This document shows, piece after piece, positions 22,881 to 34,399 of a DNA stretch of 64,000 bases. Under the pieces are notes generated by a model. It did not search any database. It had not been told where the DNA came from and worked only from the letters and a program-made list of their open reading frames with translations. Position 1 is the stretch's first letter; each line of letters begins with the position of its first letter. The translations under genes and the position numbers were made by a program. This DNA is from Saxidomus purpurata (Eukaryota; Mollusca; Bivalvia; Venerida; Veneridae): contig JAFMSR010000015.1 in NCBI GenBank assembly GCA_022818135.1, forward strand, positions 5,840,275-5,904,274, given 5' to 3'.

Positions 22881-24115
22881 ACCGTGCTAATTTCTGATTA
22901 CACACACCAATGATGACAGCAGCACGGAAATCAACGAAACCCGCTGATTCGAAGGTTCACAGGCTATGGCTAGTTTTTTTAAGCACACAAGCGCAAGCGC
23001 TTTACGATTACCAAATCAAGGGCACTTTCTATATAGAATTGTTTACGTAACCGAGGCGTACACCGCCGAGAGTTCGGCCCAATCAGTTTCAACCTTTGGA
23101 TTCCAAAACACTTAAGGAAACATATGTCTGGTATTATAACCGCACTAGTACACAATGACTTGGCCATAGCATACCATTCAAGCGAACCAAACCGTTGTCT
23201 GACGGCGAAATATCAGGGGACGATTCAAGTGCTCGCCGGGTAAGTGTCTAAGGCAAATGGCTTTTGATTTTTGTTCTGAAGGTTGGACTGCTCTGGGCTT
23301 ATATGCTCTTTCGATAGTTACTGGCATATGTATACAGCAGTATGTAAAGCAACAAAATGTAAGGGACGAAACAGTGTTAGAATTTGGTTATATTTTTGTG
23401 CCATGGTTAGCGGCCGTTGCAGCATGATATTATACAGACCGTTAAATATTCTATCAAAGTGTAATACAGTTTTTAATCTCTCGTATCTCGACTAAACATT
23501 AGTGCTGTACATAGAGAAGCTGTCTTTGTTCACCACAAAGGTTGCATGCCTGAGCAAACGAACAGGGAACCTTGAATATCAATAAAATTGTTCTTGATCA
23601 GCGTAGTTAAATATGCGACAAACCATAATATCAAACTCAATTTAAATTATATTACGTTGTATAGCAAAATAACACACACGCTCTTGGTTCGATAATTTGG
23701 ACAAAGATCATTGACAGTCGCAACACAACATTTATCACTGTTTATCTGCTCGACTGGTTGTATAACGGTGTAGGATCACGGTACATTTGCGTCACAGCAA
23801 ACCCATCCCGTCCACCCTTCATAAGAAATGTCCCGTAAACAGTTGAATAGGTTGCTAAAAAATGTGAACGCTATATAACGAGTATGAAGTTAGCCCCGCA
23901 GTTTAGGATCCAGTCAATTTTCAATGTTCAAGATGAGATGATATGCAAGCAATTGGAGAGCAAGTTAAATACACTGCTCATACAGGGAACACGTGCGCGT
24001 ACTTCGACGAAAAGAGAGGACAGGAAAACTTTGTTAGAAAATAGACTTAACTCTGCTAACGGCACGTGATCCTGCTCTTATCAAGACTTATGGCATGTGT
24101 AGATCATGAACAATC
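22881..24115. other. Intergenic stretch, no supported gene
   Basis: Frames at 22979-23167, 23283-23495 and 23884-24069 show no domain, start context or splice sites that I trust. Nothing else recognised. Confidence 0.35.
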
Positions 24116-24124
24116 TGTACACCC

Positions 24125-24475
24125 ATGAAGCCTGAACAACCTATGCATCCATATAGTCTGAACAACCTATGCATCCATATAGTCTGAACAACCTATACAT
24201 CCATATAGTCTGAACAACCTGCACATTAGATACGTTGAACATGCACATCAATGCAGTCTGAACACATCCGTGCAGTCTGAGCAACCTGCACATCCGCGTA
24301 ATCTGAACAACCTGCACATTCGTGCAATCTCAACAACCAGTCAGAAAAACCTACACGTCTGCAAGGTCGGAACTACTTGCACATCCGTGCAGTCAGAACA
24401 ACCTGCACATCCGCGCAGTTTAAACAACTTGCACATCCGCGCATCAACCTGCACATCCGCGCAGTCTGATCATGT
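24125..24475 (+). repeat. 26-bp minisatellite
   Basis: Roughly 12 imperfect units of the form GTCTGAACAACCTRYGCAT plus CCRYRYA. Later units drift to CTGCACATCCGCGCA. A 76-codon frame at 24270-24500 is a by-product. The array ends about 640 bp upstream of the methyltransferase ATG. Confidence 0.75.
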
Positions 24476-24500
24476 TTTCCAGTCTGTAAATCTGGATTGA

Positions 24501-25117
24501 TTTAATCGTCCAGATTTAAAGATGCACTTACACACTTAAAAAATTGAGCAGCTTAATGGTTTCAATTAAAGCAAACAAACTACGGCGCACTCCGCCCTAT
24601 ACTGACGATTATTTTTAATATGCTTGAGATGATAGTTATAGACGATTCAGAAGTGTATGTTTACATAATACAAAAGTAAATTACATATGGGACAAAAGAC
24701 AAACTGCAGTTTGTCTACTTTAATCCCAATCTGATCTCTACTTGAACTTACATGGATAGTTGAAGAAATGAAGATATTATCTCAGTTTATTCACGGTAAA
24801 GTACCGTATTCAGGTATTTAAGTGCGGCAAATATACCCTCCTTTGTCAAAGATATTGTATAGGGTACCTCACCCGTGATATGATAATCCCTGTACGAAAG
24901 GATGTTAAAATGAAAACGGATACAGCTGTACGAAAATATTGTATATTAAACATCAAGGACGGATTATTGATTTCCTATATCTAATATTTATACACATCAT
25001 CTTTTATTATTATTTCATAAATGATATCCACAGATGCAAATGATATTTACACGCATTGATATTTTTTCATAGATAAAACGAGTCATTTTTTGAAAATTTA
25101 GATACTCTGTAATTACA
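24501..25117. other. Upstream region of the methyltransferase gene
   Basis: No promoter element could be assigned. The sequence is AT-rich and contains no repeat that I recognise. Confidence 0.35.
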
Positions 25118-25492
25118 ATGAGAGTTATGCTAAAAGCATCACGGTATTTAAGAAGAAGTGGAACTGCTTTCATTATTTGGATATTTGGAGTCTTTATTTT
25201 CGCTGCCGTTTTTACAAATGATTTATTTGTAAAGAAATATACAGAACATGATCGCGTCTTGCGCGAAAACCACACTGGACAAATTTTTAACTTTGGTGTA
25301 TGGCCATTAAAGACGAGGTATTCTGATGTTGATGGAAGTGATGCAAAAGCAAAAGTGAACGAAGATTCTATTCGACAACGCATAGTAGTATCTAGTGCTG
25401 GTAACTTCATTTATGTATCGAGAGGCAACGCTACTGTGTTTGACTCTTCCAGAGGGCAGTTTAGGATTATTGACAAGTATCTAAATAGAAAG
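25118..25492 (+). CDS. Methyltransferase exon 1: signal anchor and stem
   Basis: 125 codons: RYLRRSG, then the hydrophobic run TAFIIWIFGVFIFAAVF, then a polar stem with two N-x-T sites (ENHT, GNAT). It ends DKYLNRK with the donor GTAATG. A minus-strand frame over the same bases is a shadow. Confidence 0.75.
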
Positions 25493-28400
25493 GTAATGCT
25501 TTTTTATTTCGCAAATAACATCTAGATTTTATTCTGTTCTATGTGTAAATATTTGGTGTTTTTTTTTGTTGGAGTCATATACACTAGTTACCTATGCTCA
25601 TTCTCGTGCAATATGTGAACTGGATTCAAAACGTACATGTAAATTGTAACCATGGTGACCAAAGACAAAACCCTCTGGTTTTAAATGCAGTTACAATCGT
25701 TATTTAATTCAAATGGTAGAAAAAAACCCGATTGTTTTTTGGCAGTGCATATGCATTTGTATATATTCTATTAATTATTTTAGAACGGCCATACAGGCAA
25801 TCGTAGGTGGGAGCAGTCCTTTAAATAAGTTCATGTTCAAATCCTAAGATATTTTACTTTATGTATTTTCGGCAAAAGCGATGTCTTATCTTTGGAATGG
25901 AAAATGTTACAAATTTTCATCGCAAAGAAACACCGAGCTTTGCAGAATTAGTGTTCCTCAATAGAATCTGGGACCCCCGGGATCCCATTAGTATCCGTAG
26001 GCCTGTTTTCATTGTTTTTATTTCCTTGCAAAGCGACGTCATATCGAATATGTCAAAAGTTGACAAAATGACAAATTGCGCACGGATTTGGCTGTGATAC
26101 TCGTGTAAGACTGTATGTATTCGGATTGCTTTTGTTCAGTTATGCACTATCTGGTTGTATTACATATTTCATGTATTTATAATGTACTGAGATTTCAGTA
26201 CTAACGCCCTTGGTTTCAAAATTTACACACATGAAGGATTTTTCAATGTCTGATAACAGATTCTTTTCAAAATGATATATACCATTTACAAATTTACCTC
26301 TTTCATTTTCAAAATGAAATTATTATTAGAAGTTCACAGCAGCCAAAAATTCGCCAAAAGCCTGTGAACAAATGCATTTTATAGTTTTCTTTGCTTATAC
26401 ACGGATACCTTCAATATTTGCATAGTAATGTTTAATTCAGTTTGTAAGTCCATATCACATTACATCCTAATTACAAATAATGATGTAAAGAAAATAAATA
26501 TAGATCATTGCGGTGTCGACAGTAGGCAATCAAAAGTAGCTTTATCAAAATCCCACGCAAACGCTTTTTGTAGATTTTTAGATTACTTCATACAGGCATA
26601 ATGTATACCTAAAGGACGCCACTTTGTGATCTTATTTTACCCGGATCTTAATTTTAATATTTTACGACTGAAGTACCATGTAGCTTTCATTTTTCAGACT
26701 ACATATATCTGGTACTTCGGTGGTAAAATATAAAAGTTAAGATCCGGGGAAAATAAGTTCATATTTTTGTTAGCTTGGTTATTAAATGAATGTAAAAAGA
26801 CAAAACAAAGCCAGAAAAGGCACAATACCGGCCATCTAAGGTCATTGAACGAGTCATTTATGATCAATTGGAACAGTACCTTGTCCAAAATAGTCTTTTG
26901 TATGAATATCAGTCAGGTTTTAGACATGGGTTTTCAACTGATACATGCCTTATTCACCTCACAGACTATATTCGTTTTCAGATGGATAAAGGTCATCTTG
27001 TGGGTATGGTTCTATTAGATCTCCAAAAAGCATTTGATACCGTCAATCACTCAATTCTTTTAATGAAACTAAGAGCATTGGGTCTCACAGAATCCTCTAT
27101 CAGATGGTTTTCTTCCTATTTGTCTGATAGACGTCAGTTGGTTGAAATATCATGTACTTTGTCTTCATCTGCCAATATAACATGTGGTGCTGCCCCAGGG
27201 ATCTATATTAGGTCCTCTGCTTTTTCTTATTTATGTGAATGACATGTCAGCTGTTGTAAAAAACAAACTACTTCTCTATGCTGATGACTCAGCAATTCTT
27301 GTGTCTGCCAAAAACAAGTATGATATTGAAAATTTCTTAAGTCAGGACCTGAATATTGTCAGTCAATGGCTCATATGTAATAAACTATCTCTTCATCTTG
27401 GTAAGACAGAATCTATTTTATTTGGGTCAACGCAAAGGTTAAAAAAACAAGCAAATCTTGAAATAAATTGCAATGGTCAATCCATTGAATCCAAATCTTC
27501 AGTTAAATATCTTGGTGCTACCATTGATCAAAATTTGTCTTTTGAGTCTATGGCTAGGTCTGTAATTAAGAAATCCAATGCTCGGTTAAAATTCCTGTAC
27601 CGTAAAAGTGAATTTCTCACTCTGCATACAAAAAAACTGTTAGTTACATCACTTATACAATGTCATTTTGACTATGCCTCTTCCACCTGGTTTAATAGTT
27701 TAACACAGGAATTAAAAAACAAGTTACAGGTCACACAAAATAAACTTATACGCTTTGTGTTGAATTTACATCCAATGTCACATATTGGAGTTGAGCCTTT
27801 TTCACGTCTGAACTGGTTACCAGTTTCAAGTAGAGTTAATCAGATAACTCTCTGTCATGTTTATAAAATTAATTCTAATGTTGCCCCTTCATATTTAAGT
27901 GAGCACTTTACCCCTATCAATATTGTTCATGATTATCCCACAAGGTTTAGAGCAAAGGCATATCCCTCCTTTGATGGTACAGGTTTTTCTATGTCAGATA
28001 GTAAGAGATATGCTCTCCCTGTGGTCAAAAGTTTTGGAAAAAAATCATTTGCATACAATGGTTGTTGTCTATGGAACAGTCTGCCACAAAATGTGCGGGA
28101 TGCAACTACTTTGTATTCATTTAAATGTAAGGTTAAGGAACATTTTTTAAGCCTAACTTGACTTTTTTAATGTCTTTCAATCAGGGTTTTTATACAAACT
28201 TCTCTTAAGGCATTTTGCTGTGATTTTTTACTGTGATAAATTGTATCTTCCTATGTCATACAATACTATATCTTAAGGACCACAATGGAAATAAGAGTTT
28301 GTTTTAGCTCTTTTTTGTGTTATCCTTAACATATAATGTTGATTGGCATGGCTATATTAATTCATACATGTTTGTTTATTGTTTTATTGTATGTTTTAAT

Positions 28401-31400
28401 TATAAGTTGCCATGTAAATTGTACATTTTATGTTGAAATAAATCTATCTATCTATCTACGAGCTCCTATGTTTACGGTCCCTTGGATCAGTGTCAAGGTC
28501 GCTGTTTTGAAAAATAGAACAACGGTTTCCGGAAAATTACTCGTGTGAGGAATTAGTCATTGCCATGAAAATTGGTATGTATATGAAACGCCATGACCGT
28601 CTTATCATGACTTATTTGCTTATATGCGGTACATATTTCATTATATGCAGTAGATCTTTTGTTATATGCGGTAGTTTGGTCATTATATGCGGTAGTTTGG
28701 TCATCATATGCGATAGTTATTTCTTCATATGCGGTAGTTTCGTCTTTATATGCGGTAGTTATTTCTTAATATGCGGTAGTTTCGTCATTGTATGCGGTAG
28801 TTATTTCTTTATATGCGGTAGTTTGGTCATTATATGCGGTAGTTATTTCTTTATATGCGGTAGTTTGGTCATTATATGCGGTAGTTTGGTCATTATATGC
28901 GGTAGTTATTTCTTTATATGCGGTAGTTTGGTCATCATATGCGGTAGTTATTTCTTTATGTGCGGTAGTTTGGTCATTATATGCGGTAGTTATTTCTTTA
29001 TATGCGGTAGTTTCGTCTTTATATACGGTAGTTTCGTTTTTATATGCTGTACGTGCGATTTCCTTATATGCGGTGCTTCCAGCATTACATGCGGTAGTCA
29101 TTTCTTTATATGCGGTAGTTTCGTCATTATATGCGGTAGTTACATCGTTATGATGAGATGGTTAGGATATTTCCGAACGATACCGTACATTTTAATACTT
29201 TTAATTTTAATTAAAATTTTTCTTGGAAGTGGTCAAAAGATGTACTTAAATTTACGGGTTGTCGTTGTTTGAGAAAAATACGTTATAAATTCAATGTTTT
29301 CAAATTTTCAAAGGGTTATATTTGTTGGAACTTTTTGATAGAGTAATTGGTTCATATTCATGAAACACATTTCAATGTCAAATTAAGCTATACATGGAAC
29401 ACATAACTGTGTAAAGTATAAACAAACATGAATACATTTGTAAATTTAAATGGGGGTAAAATTAGAAATTAGTTTAAACTGTCTCGGTGCACAATGATTA
29501 CTCGTGCGAAACATCCGGATTCGTAATAATCCGGCAGTGTACGGTATCGTTCGGAAATATCCTAACCATCTCATCATAACGGCGTAACTACCGCATATAA
29601 AGACGAAACTACCGCATATAAAGAAATAACTACCGCATATAATGACGAAACTACAGCATATAAAAACGAAACTACCGCATATAAAGACGAAACTACCGCA
29701 TATAAAGAAATAACTACCGCATATAAAGAAATAACTACCGCATATAATGACCAAACTACCGCATATAATGACCAAACTACCGCATATAACAAAAGATCTA
29801 CTGCATATAATGAAATATGTACCGCATATAAGCAAATAAGTCATGATAAGACGGTCATGGCGTTCCATATATGTAGGTAGTTTATATGGAGATGTAGCCT
29901 GTATTTGATGCCTATGGGGTCCAACCAATTCCCACCAATGACATGAATTGGGATTGAGGTATTGTCATGAAAATTGATAAGTCGGCAGCTTGTTTTAAGC
30001 TTGGGATTGCATTTTGTGGTCTTTGAGGTCAAGGTCAAAGTCACCAGTAATTACACATAACCTAATGCTGCCTTTAAGATCATGTGGACGCTCTTTTCAC
30101 ATGCTTATCACATGCACATGTACTATTACTTTCTTTTTTTATTTAGGAGCACGGAGTTTTCGTGGAGATAGGTACAGAAGGAGATAACGCTGGCTCTTTA
30201 TCATTTTTGTTAGAGATGTCTCGGGGATGGAGTGGTCTTGTAGTCGAACCATACACAAGGAAGTTCGAATCCCTTATGTACATGAAGAGGAATTCTAACT
30301 TCCTCCAGTCTTGTATAAACGTAAGTACAGTTAATTTAGGATAATATGACAGTGATATTATATATTCAGTGGCAAAAGAAAGTGTGAACGTTTTTATTCT
30401 AAATATGTCTATTTTGATAAAACATATCGGTCTCAAATTTCGAACACTACCTGTATACACCATTTGCTATCAATCAAATGTACTATTAATGTAAATGAAA
30501 ATGAGCATAAATTGCTCTAAATTTTGATACTAAACATTTAAATATTTCTCTTAAAAATAATACATAAAATTAACAAAAACCTAAGAGCTCAGTTTCTTTT
30601 GCAACAAAGTATAGATACACACGTGGACAAAAGCCTTACATCTTGTACACAAACGGGCATATAATGTGAGCAAGAAAAGATTGGTCCTGACATGATCTCT
30701 CCTGACATGATCTCTCCTGACATGATCTCTTTTGCAGCGTCACTGTCACATTATCCTAAATGAACTGTAGTGTCATTATGTCACCTCAATATTGAATAGT
30801 AAGCTTGATTGTCATCTACACAGTAAAATAAGCATTTTGACATTTGCCATCGTATCTTATTCAATACCCACATAATAAACATTTATAAGCTATAATAGGG
30901 ACCGCGTGATTTTTAACTTAAATGCAAACATATTAGCGATATGACAAAATTATACTGCGTTCAATTGTGCAAAGAAATGCAACATATTGTAGTTCAACAA
31001 CATTAAATAAGGCATGACTCATTCGCCGTCCTTGAAGTTTACCATACAGATCTAGTTGGCTAAAAGTTCTTCTTTGATCTGTAAACGTGCCTGTCTTTAT
31101 GACAGCACCAATACAATTATACAATGTATTTTCAGACCACAAACGGTGAATGGCCAGCAGACGAACCAAGAAGTAAACCATGTCTCAACATACCCGACAT
31201 TTTAAAAGCCGCTAAAATTGATAAAATCGATTTGCTCGTGCTAGATGTTGTTGGAGGAGAGATGCAGTTATTGAAATCATTTCCCTTTAAACACGTAAAT
31301 GTCAGTATGATAAGTATTGAGTTACATGGATTGAATATGAACGTAAATGACATTGTAAATGAGTTGAAAGATCAGTTTGAAAGTGTTCAAATGATGGCGA

Positions 31401-31456
31401 ATCATGTAGTTTGGAGAACAGACATGATATTTCTGAACAGGGATTTAATAACATGA
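25118..31456 (+). CDS. Membrane-anchored FkbM-family methyltransferase (three exons)
   Basis: A 289-residue product from 25118-25492, 30147-30320 and 31136-31456. Every intron is GT-AG and phase 0. Residues about 17-34 form a signal anchor after a basic N-terminus, so the rest should face the secretory lumen (type II). Exon 2 carries SAM-binding motif I, GVFVEIGTEGDNAG, then GWSGLVVEP. Exon 3 carries IDLLVLDVVGGEM (residues 215-226) and ISIELHG, the hallmark of FkbM/Methyltransf_21 domains. These usually methylate hydroxyls of small molecules or glycans; the substrate here is unknown. The usual D-x-E-G-x-E box reads D-V-V-G-G-E. The part between exons 2 and 3 seems short for the family, so an exon may be missing or unrecognised. 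The first intron hosts a LINE and a foldback repeat. Confidence 0.8.
25493..26630. other. First intron of the methyltransferase gene, left part
   Basis: No exon recognised. A 78-codon frame at 25861-26097 has no domain or splice support. Confidence 0.4.
26632..26757. mobile_element. Small foldback/MITE (~125 bp)
   Basis: Left arm TTATTTTACCCGGATCTTAA...GAAGTACCA and right arm TGGTACTTCGG...TTAAGATCCGGGGAAAATAA are inverted copies of about 50 bp with high identity. It lies directly beside the 5' end of the LINE below. Confidence 0.65.
26830..28460 (+). pseudogene. LINE with RT domain, 5'-truncated, one frameshift (in intron)
   Basis: Two frames make one RT: 26835-27190 (KVIERVIYDQLEQY, YQSGFRHGFST, LDLQKAFDTVNH) and 27190-28161 (PQGSILGPLLFLIYVND, LLYADDSAIL, SVKYLGATIDQ). 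The catalytic YADD is intact. The C-terminus has LWNSLPQNVRDA, as in CR1/Rex-type LINEs. A single-base shift near GGTGCTGCCCC (27186-27196) breaks the frame. The 3' end is AAATAAATCTATCTATCTAT at about 28436-28458, a typical short-repeat tail. There is no endonuclease domain: it is truncated at the 5' side, as is usual. The good frame suggests a recent insertion. Confidence 0.85.
28575..29876. mobile_element. Foldback element with 21-bp minisatellite arms
   Basis: The outer ends are inverted copies: GAAACGCCATGACCGTC at about 28584 and the inverse of it at about 29855. The inner ends GTTAGGATATTTCCGAACGA (29161) and its inverse (about 29550) also match. Between them each arm is an array of TATATGCGGTAGTTTSGTCAT (21 bp): about 25 units on the left and about 12, inverted, on the right. 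A loop of 348 bp (29190-29537) separates them. Long frames on both strands (e.g. YAVVISL repeats) exist because 21 is a multiple of three. I do not treat them as genes. Confidence 0.8.
29877..30146. other. Rest of first intron
   Basis: No gene. Contains a GAGGTCAAGGTCAAAGTCACC phrase in common repeat style. Ends with the polypyrimidine tract TTTCTTTTTTTATTTAG before exon 2. Confidence 0.45.
30147..30320 (+). CDS. Methyltransferase exon 2: SAM-binding motif
   Basis: 58 codons from GAG CAC GGA to TGT ATA AAC. It begins EHGVFVEIGTEGDNAG, a glycine-rich SAM-binding loop. GWSGLVVEP, where the acidic residue after the second strand would contact the ribose, comes next. The donor is GTAAGT at 30321. 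Confidence 0.85.
30365..30609. mobile_element. MITE family A, copy 2
   Basis: About 245 bp. TIRs TTCAGTGGCAAAAGAAAGTG and inverse of CTTTTGCAACAAAG, flanked by TA. Relative of 5015-5209. It sits 45 bp downstream of the exon 2 donor, in the second intron. Confidence 0.75.
30687..30735 (+). repeat. 15-bp tandem repeat, three units
   Basis: CTGACATGATCTCTC repeated three times, the last one diverging. Confidence 0.8.
31136..31456 (+). CDS. Methyltransferase exon 3: C-terminal FkbM box and stop
   Basis: 106 codons plus TGA. Acceptor GTATTTTCAG at 31126-31135. It contains CLNIPDILKAAKIDKIDLL, VLDVVGGEMQLLKSFPF and VSMISIELHG. The order is the usual one for the family's second half. A minus-strand frame here is a shadow. 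Confidence 0.85.
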   Translation, partial: TTNGEWPADEPRSKPCLNIPDILKAAKIDKIDLLVLDVVGGEMQLLKSFPFKHVNVSMISIELHGLNMNVNDIVNELKDQFESVQMMANHVVWRTDMIFLNRDLIT

Positions 31457-31760
31457 ACACTGAAGAAACGCTATTCATGTTTTAAATATTCCTCTATAAT
31501 CTTATCCGTATTGTAAGTCTAGCCATCTTTAGACATGTAAGAAGTTTGAAGCTTACATCATCCGTTTATGTTGCAGACCAACTTGCAGCTTGAATGGTAA
31601 ATTTATGGTAGCAAATTGAACTAAAAACCAATTGTCGTGATTCATTTGTCCAAATATTTATGTCAGAAAAGATGATATACAGAAATTCTAACGAGGTCGC
31701 GTGTGATATAGTTTTTCAAAACACCCAGCCTATGAAATGTTTTGTGCAGACTTAATACGC
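31457..31760. other. 3' UTR/intergenic after the methyltransferase gene
   Basis: No AATAAA recognised. Leads into the 90-bp satellite about 300 bp after the stop. Confidence 0.4.
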
Positions 31761-33228
31761 CAGTTACACGCAGAGCTCATATATTATATTGGTAGCAATA
31801 TAAGGTGAACCAAAAAACGTTGTTTCCAGAAATTACAGGCCCCAGTACGCCAGTTACACACAGAGCTCATATATTATATTGGTAGCAATATAAGGTGAAC
31901 CAAAAAACGTTGTTTCCAGAAATTACAGGCCCCAGTACGCCAGTTACACACAGAGCTCATATATTATATTGGCAGCAATATAAGGTGAACCAAAAAACGT
32001 TGTTTCCAGAAATTACAGGCCCCAGTACGCCAGTTACACGCAGAACTCATATATCATATTGGTAGCAATATAAGGTGAACCAAAAAACGTTGTTTCCAGA
32101 AATTACAGGCCCCAGTACGCCAGTTACACGCAGAGCTCATATATTATATTGGTAGCAATATAAGGTGAACCAAAAAACGTTGTTTCCAGAAATTACAGGC
32201 CCCAGTACGCCAGTTACACACAGAGCTCATATATTATATTGGTAGCAATATAAGGTGAACCAAAAAACGTTGTTTCCAGAAATTACAGGCCCCAGTACGC
32301 CAGTTACACACAGAGCTCATATATTATATTGGCAGCAATATAAGGTGAACCAAAAAACGTTGTTTCCAGAAATTACAGGCCCCAGTACGCCAGTTACACA
32401 CAGAGCTCATATATTATATTGGCAGCAATATAAGGTGAACCAAAAAACGTTGTTTCCAGAAATTACAGGCCCCAGTACGCCAGTTACACGCAGAGCTCAT
32501 ATATTATATTGGCAGCAATATAAGGTGAACCAAAAAACGTTGTTTCCAGAAATTACAGGCCCCAGTACGCCAGTTACACGCAGAACTCATATATCATATT
32601 GGTAGCAATATAAGGTGAACCAAAAAACGTTGTTTCCAGAAATTACAGGCCCCAGTACGCCAGTTACACACAGAGCTCATATATTATATTGGCAGCAATA
32701 TAAGGTGAACCAAAAAACGTTGTTTCCAGAAATTACAGGCCCCAGTACGCCAGTTACACGCAGAGCTCATATATTATATTGGTAGCAATATAAGGTGAAC
32801 CAAAAAACGTTGTTTCCAGAAATTACAGGCCGCAGTACGCCAGTTACACGCAGAGCTCATATATTATATTGGTAGCAATATAAGGTGAACCAAAAAACGT
32901 TGTTTCCAGAAATTACAGGCCCCAGTACGCCAGTTACACGCAGAGCTCATATATTATATTGGTAGCAATATAAGGTGAACCAAAAAAAACGTTGTTTCCA
33001 GCAATTACAGGCCCCAGTACGCCAGTTACACACAGAGCTCATATATTATATTGGTAGCAATATAAGGTGAGCCAAAAAACGTTGTTTCCAGAAATTACAG
33101 GCCCCAGTACGCCAGTTATACGCAGAGCTCATATATTATAATGGTGAACCAAAAAACGTTGTTTCCAGAAATTACAGGCCCCAGACAGAGCTCATATATT
33201 ATATTGGTGACAATATAAGGTGAACCAC
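31761..33228 (+). repeat. 90-bp satellite, ~16 units
   Basis: The unit runs CAGTTACACRCAGAGCTCAT, ATATTATATTGGYAGCAATA, TAAGGTGAACCAAAAAACGT, then TGTTTCCAGAAATTACAGGC and CCCAGTACGC. Fourteen units are in exact 90-bp register to 33020, except for a 3-bp insertion at about 32987. The last units are truncated. Units differ at a few sites (R, Y, and a CAGAACTC/ATATCAT variant in units 4 and 10). A 116-codon frame at 32255-32605 exists where three successive units carry GGCAG instead of GGTAG. Confidence 0.95.
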
Positions 33229-34200
33229 CAATGTGTTTGTTAAGAAAGAGTCTTTGACTCATCCTGTTTAAATGAAGAAAACTATCTGGATTATCTATGT
33301 GTTATTCAAGGAGTTTTATGACTTTGCAGCAATTTTTTGTAAGAACAGTGTACGCCAATAAACGTTATCAAATGAGATTTTGTCTAGTTTTGCTATGACG
33401 AGGTGATATGTTCACACATTTCTCTGTCCAGATAACATTTTTACTCATTTCTATCCATTTCTCTTTTGTAAGAGTAGCTTTGGCTAACCGTCTTTGCATT
33501 GGGAACAATGTTGGTACGTGTAGCATATACAGACTAGCATATATACTAGCGTTTATTTAACTGCAACAGGAACATAACAAAACATATGTGAAAAATATAC
33601 ATTCCAGTATGAGTAATACTGCAGATATAAATTTGAACAAAATTGATAAAATATTAAATCAACCATCTTGTATGCAAGCCATGCTAGCCCAAGCGGATTT
33701 GTCTTCATCATTTACACACTATATACTAGTTAATGAATTACGCCAACATCTGAATCCATACTGCAGCTTATCCATCACAGAAAACCAGTAGTAACAGTGT
33801 ATTTCTTGTAACTAGAGTATTCCACAGTGACATTGGTGTCCATTTCTTTTCAACTATTAAGTTAAAAACGTCGGTTACCGCACAATCTGACAGGTACGGA
33901 GTTAACAAAGGGTAACAGATGAGTGCAATTAAAAGTACACTACTTTAAAATGTTTCTTTGTCAATGCCAGGTCATTCATTGGTTTTACTATCAGGTCTGT
34001 GCATTTTCTCAGCAGAAACTACCATCTGAACTCGATGAAATCCAAAATCGCCTGTGAAAGTGTGATGTTATTCCACATGTTCAGCTCTTTCCTTGCCAAC
34101 AGGAAGTGATTCTGCATTACAGCACATCCATACAGTCTGATAATGGTATCCAATCTTCACTCCTCTGTCAGTATTTTTTCAGTGAAATTGAAAGATGGAT
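33229..34200. other. Intergenic stretch
   Basis: A 67-codon plus frame at 33588-33791 (start MKNIHSSMSNTADINLNKI) has no family I recognise and no supporting context. Nothing else seen. Confidence 0.35.
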
Positions 34201-34217
34201 AAGTCACAGGTACACGG

Positions 34218-34322
34218 GCTAAGGAATTTTCAAAAAAAAATCCGAAAAAAAATCGCGACAGCGTACATGTATATAAGAAAAAAAAAATCGCGAAAAAAAA
34301 ATCGCGACAGCGTACATGAAGT
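34218..34322 (+). repeat. Short tandem repeat AAAAATCGCGACAGCGTACATG
   Basis: Two full copies of AATCGCGACAGCGTACATG at about 34250 and 34300, with A-runs and a partial AAATCGCG between. A small frame across it is not credible as a gene. Confidence 0.6.
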
Positions 34323-34399
34323 CCATGCAGAGAAGTTAAGTGAGATTCATTTCAAGAACTTGTCGCTACTCTTACGATATCCCGAAATATAGCTGGCAA

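Noticed and set aside
24270..24500. 76-codon ORF in the 26-bp repeat
   Set aside because: Repeat-driven frame with no context.
28565..29272. Long overlapping frames on both strands (235, 121 and 111 codons) with YAVVISL / CGSLVII / TTAYKE repeats
   Set aside because: They exist only because the 21-bp minisatellite has no stop in several frames. No splice or domain support.
32255..32605. 116-codon ORF with a 30-residue repeat in the 90-bp satellite
   Set aside because: Stops (GGTAG) occur in most units and the frame lacks any non-repeat part. A satellite explains it fully.
31761..33228. CRISPR array
   Set aside because: Repeats are contiguous with no unique spacers, and the sequence is eukaryotic.
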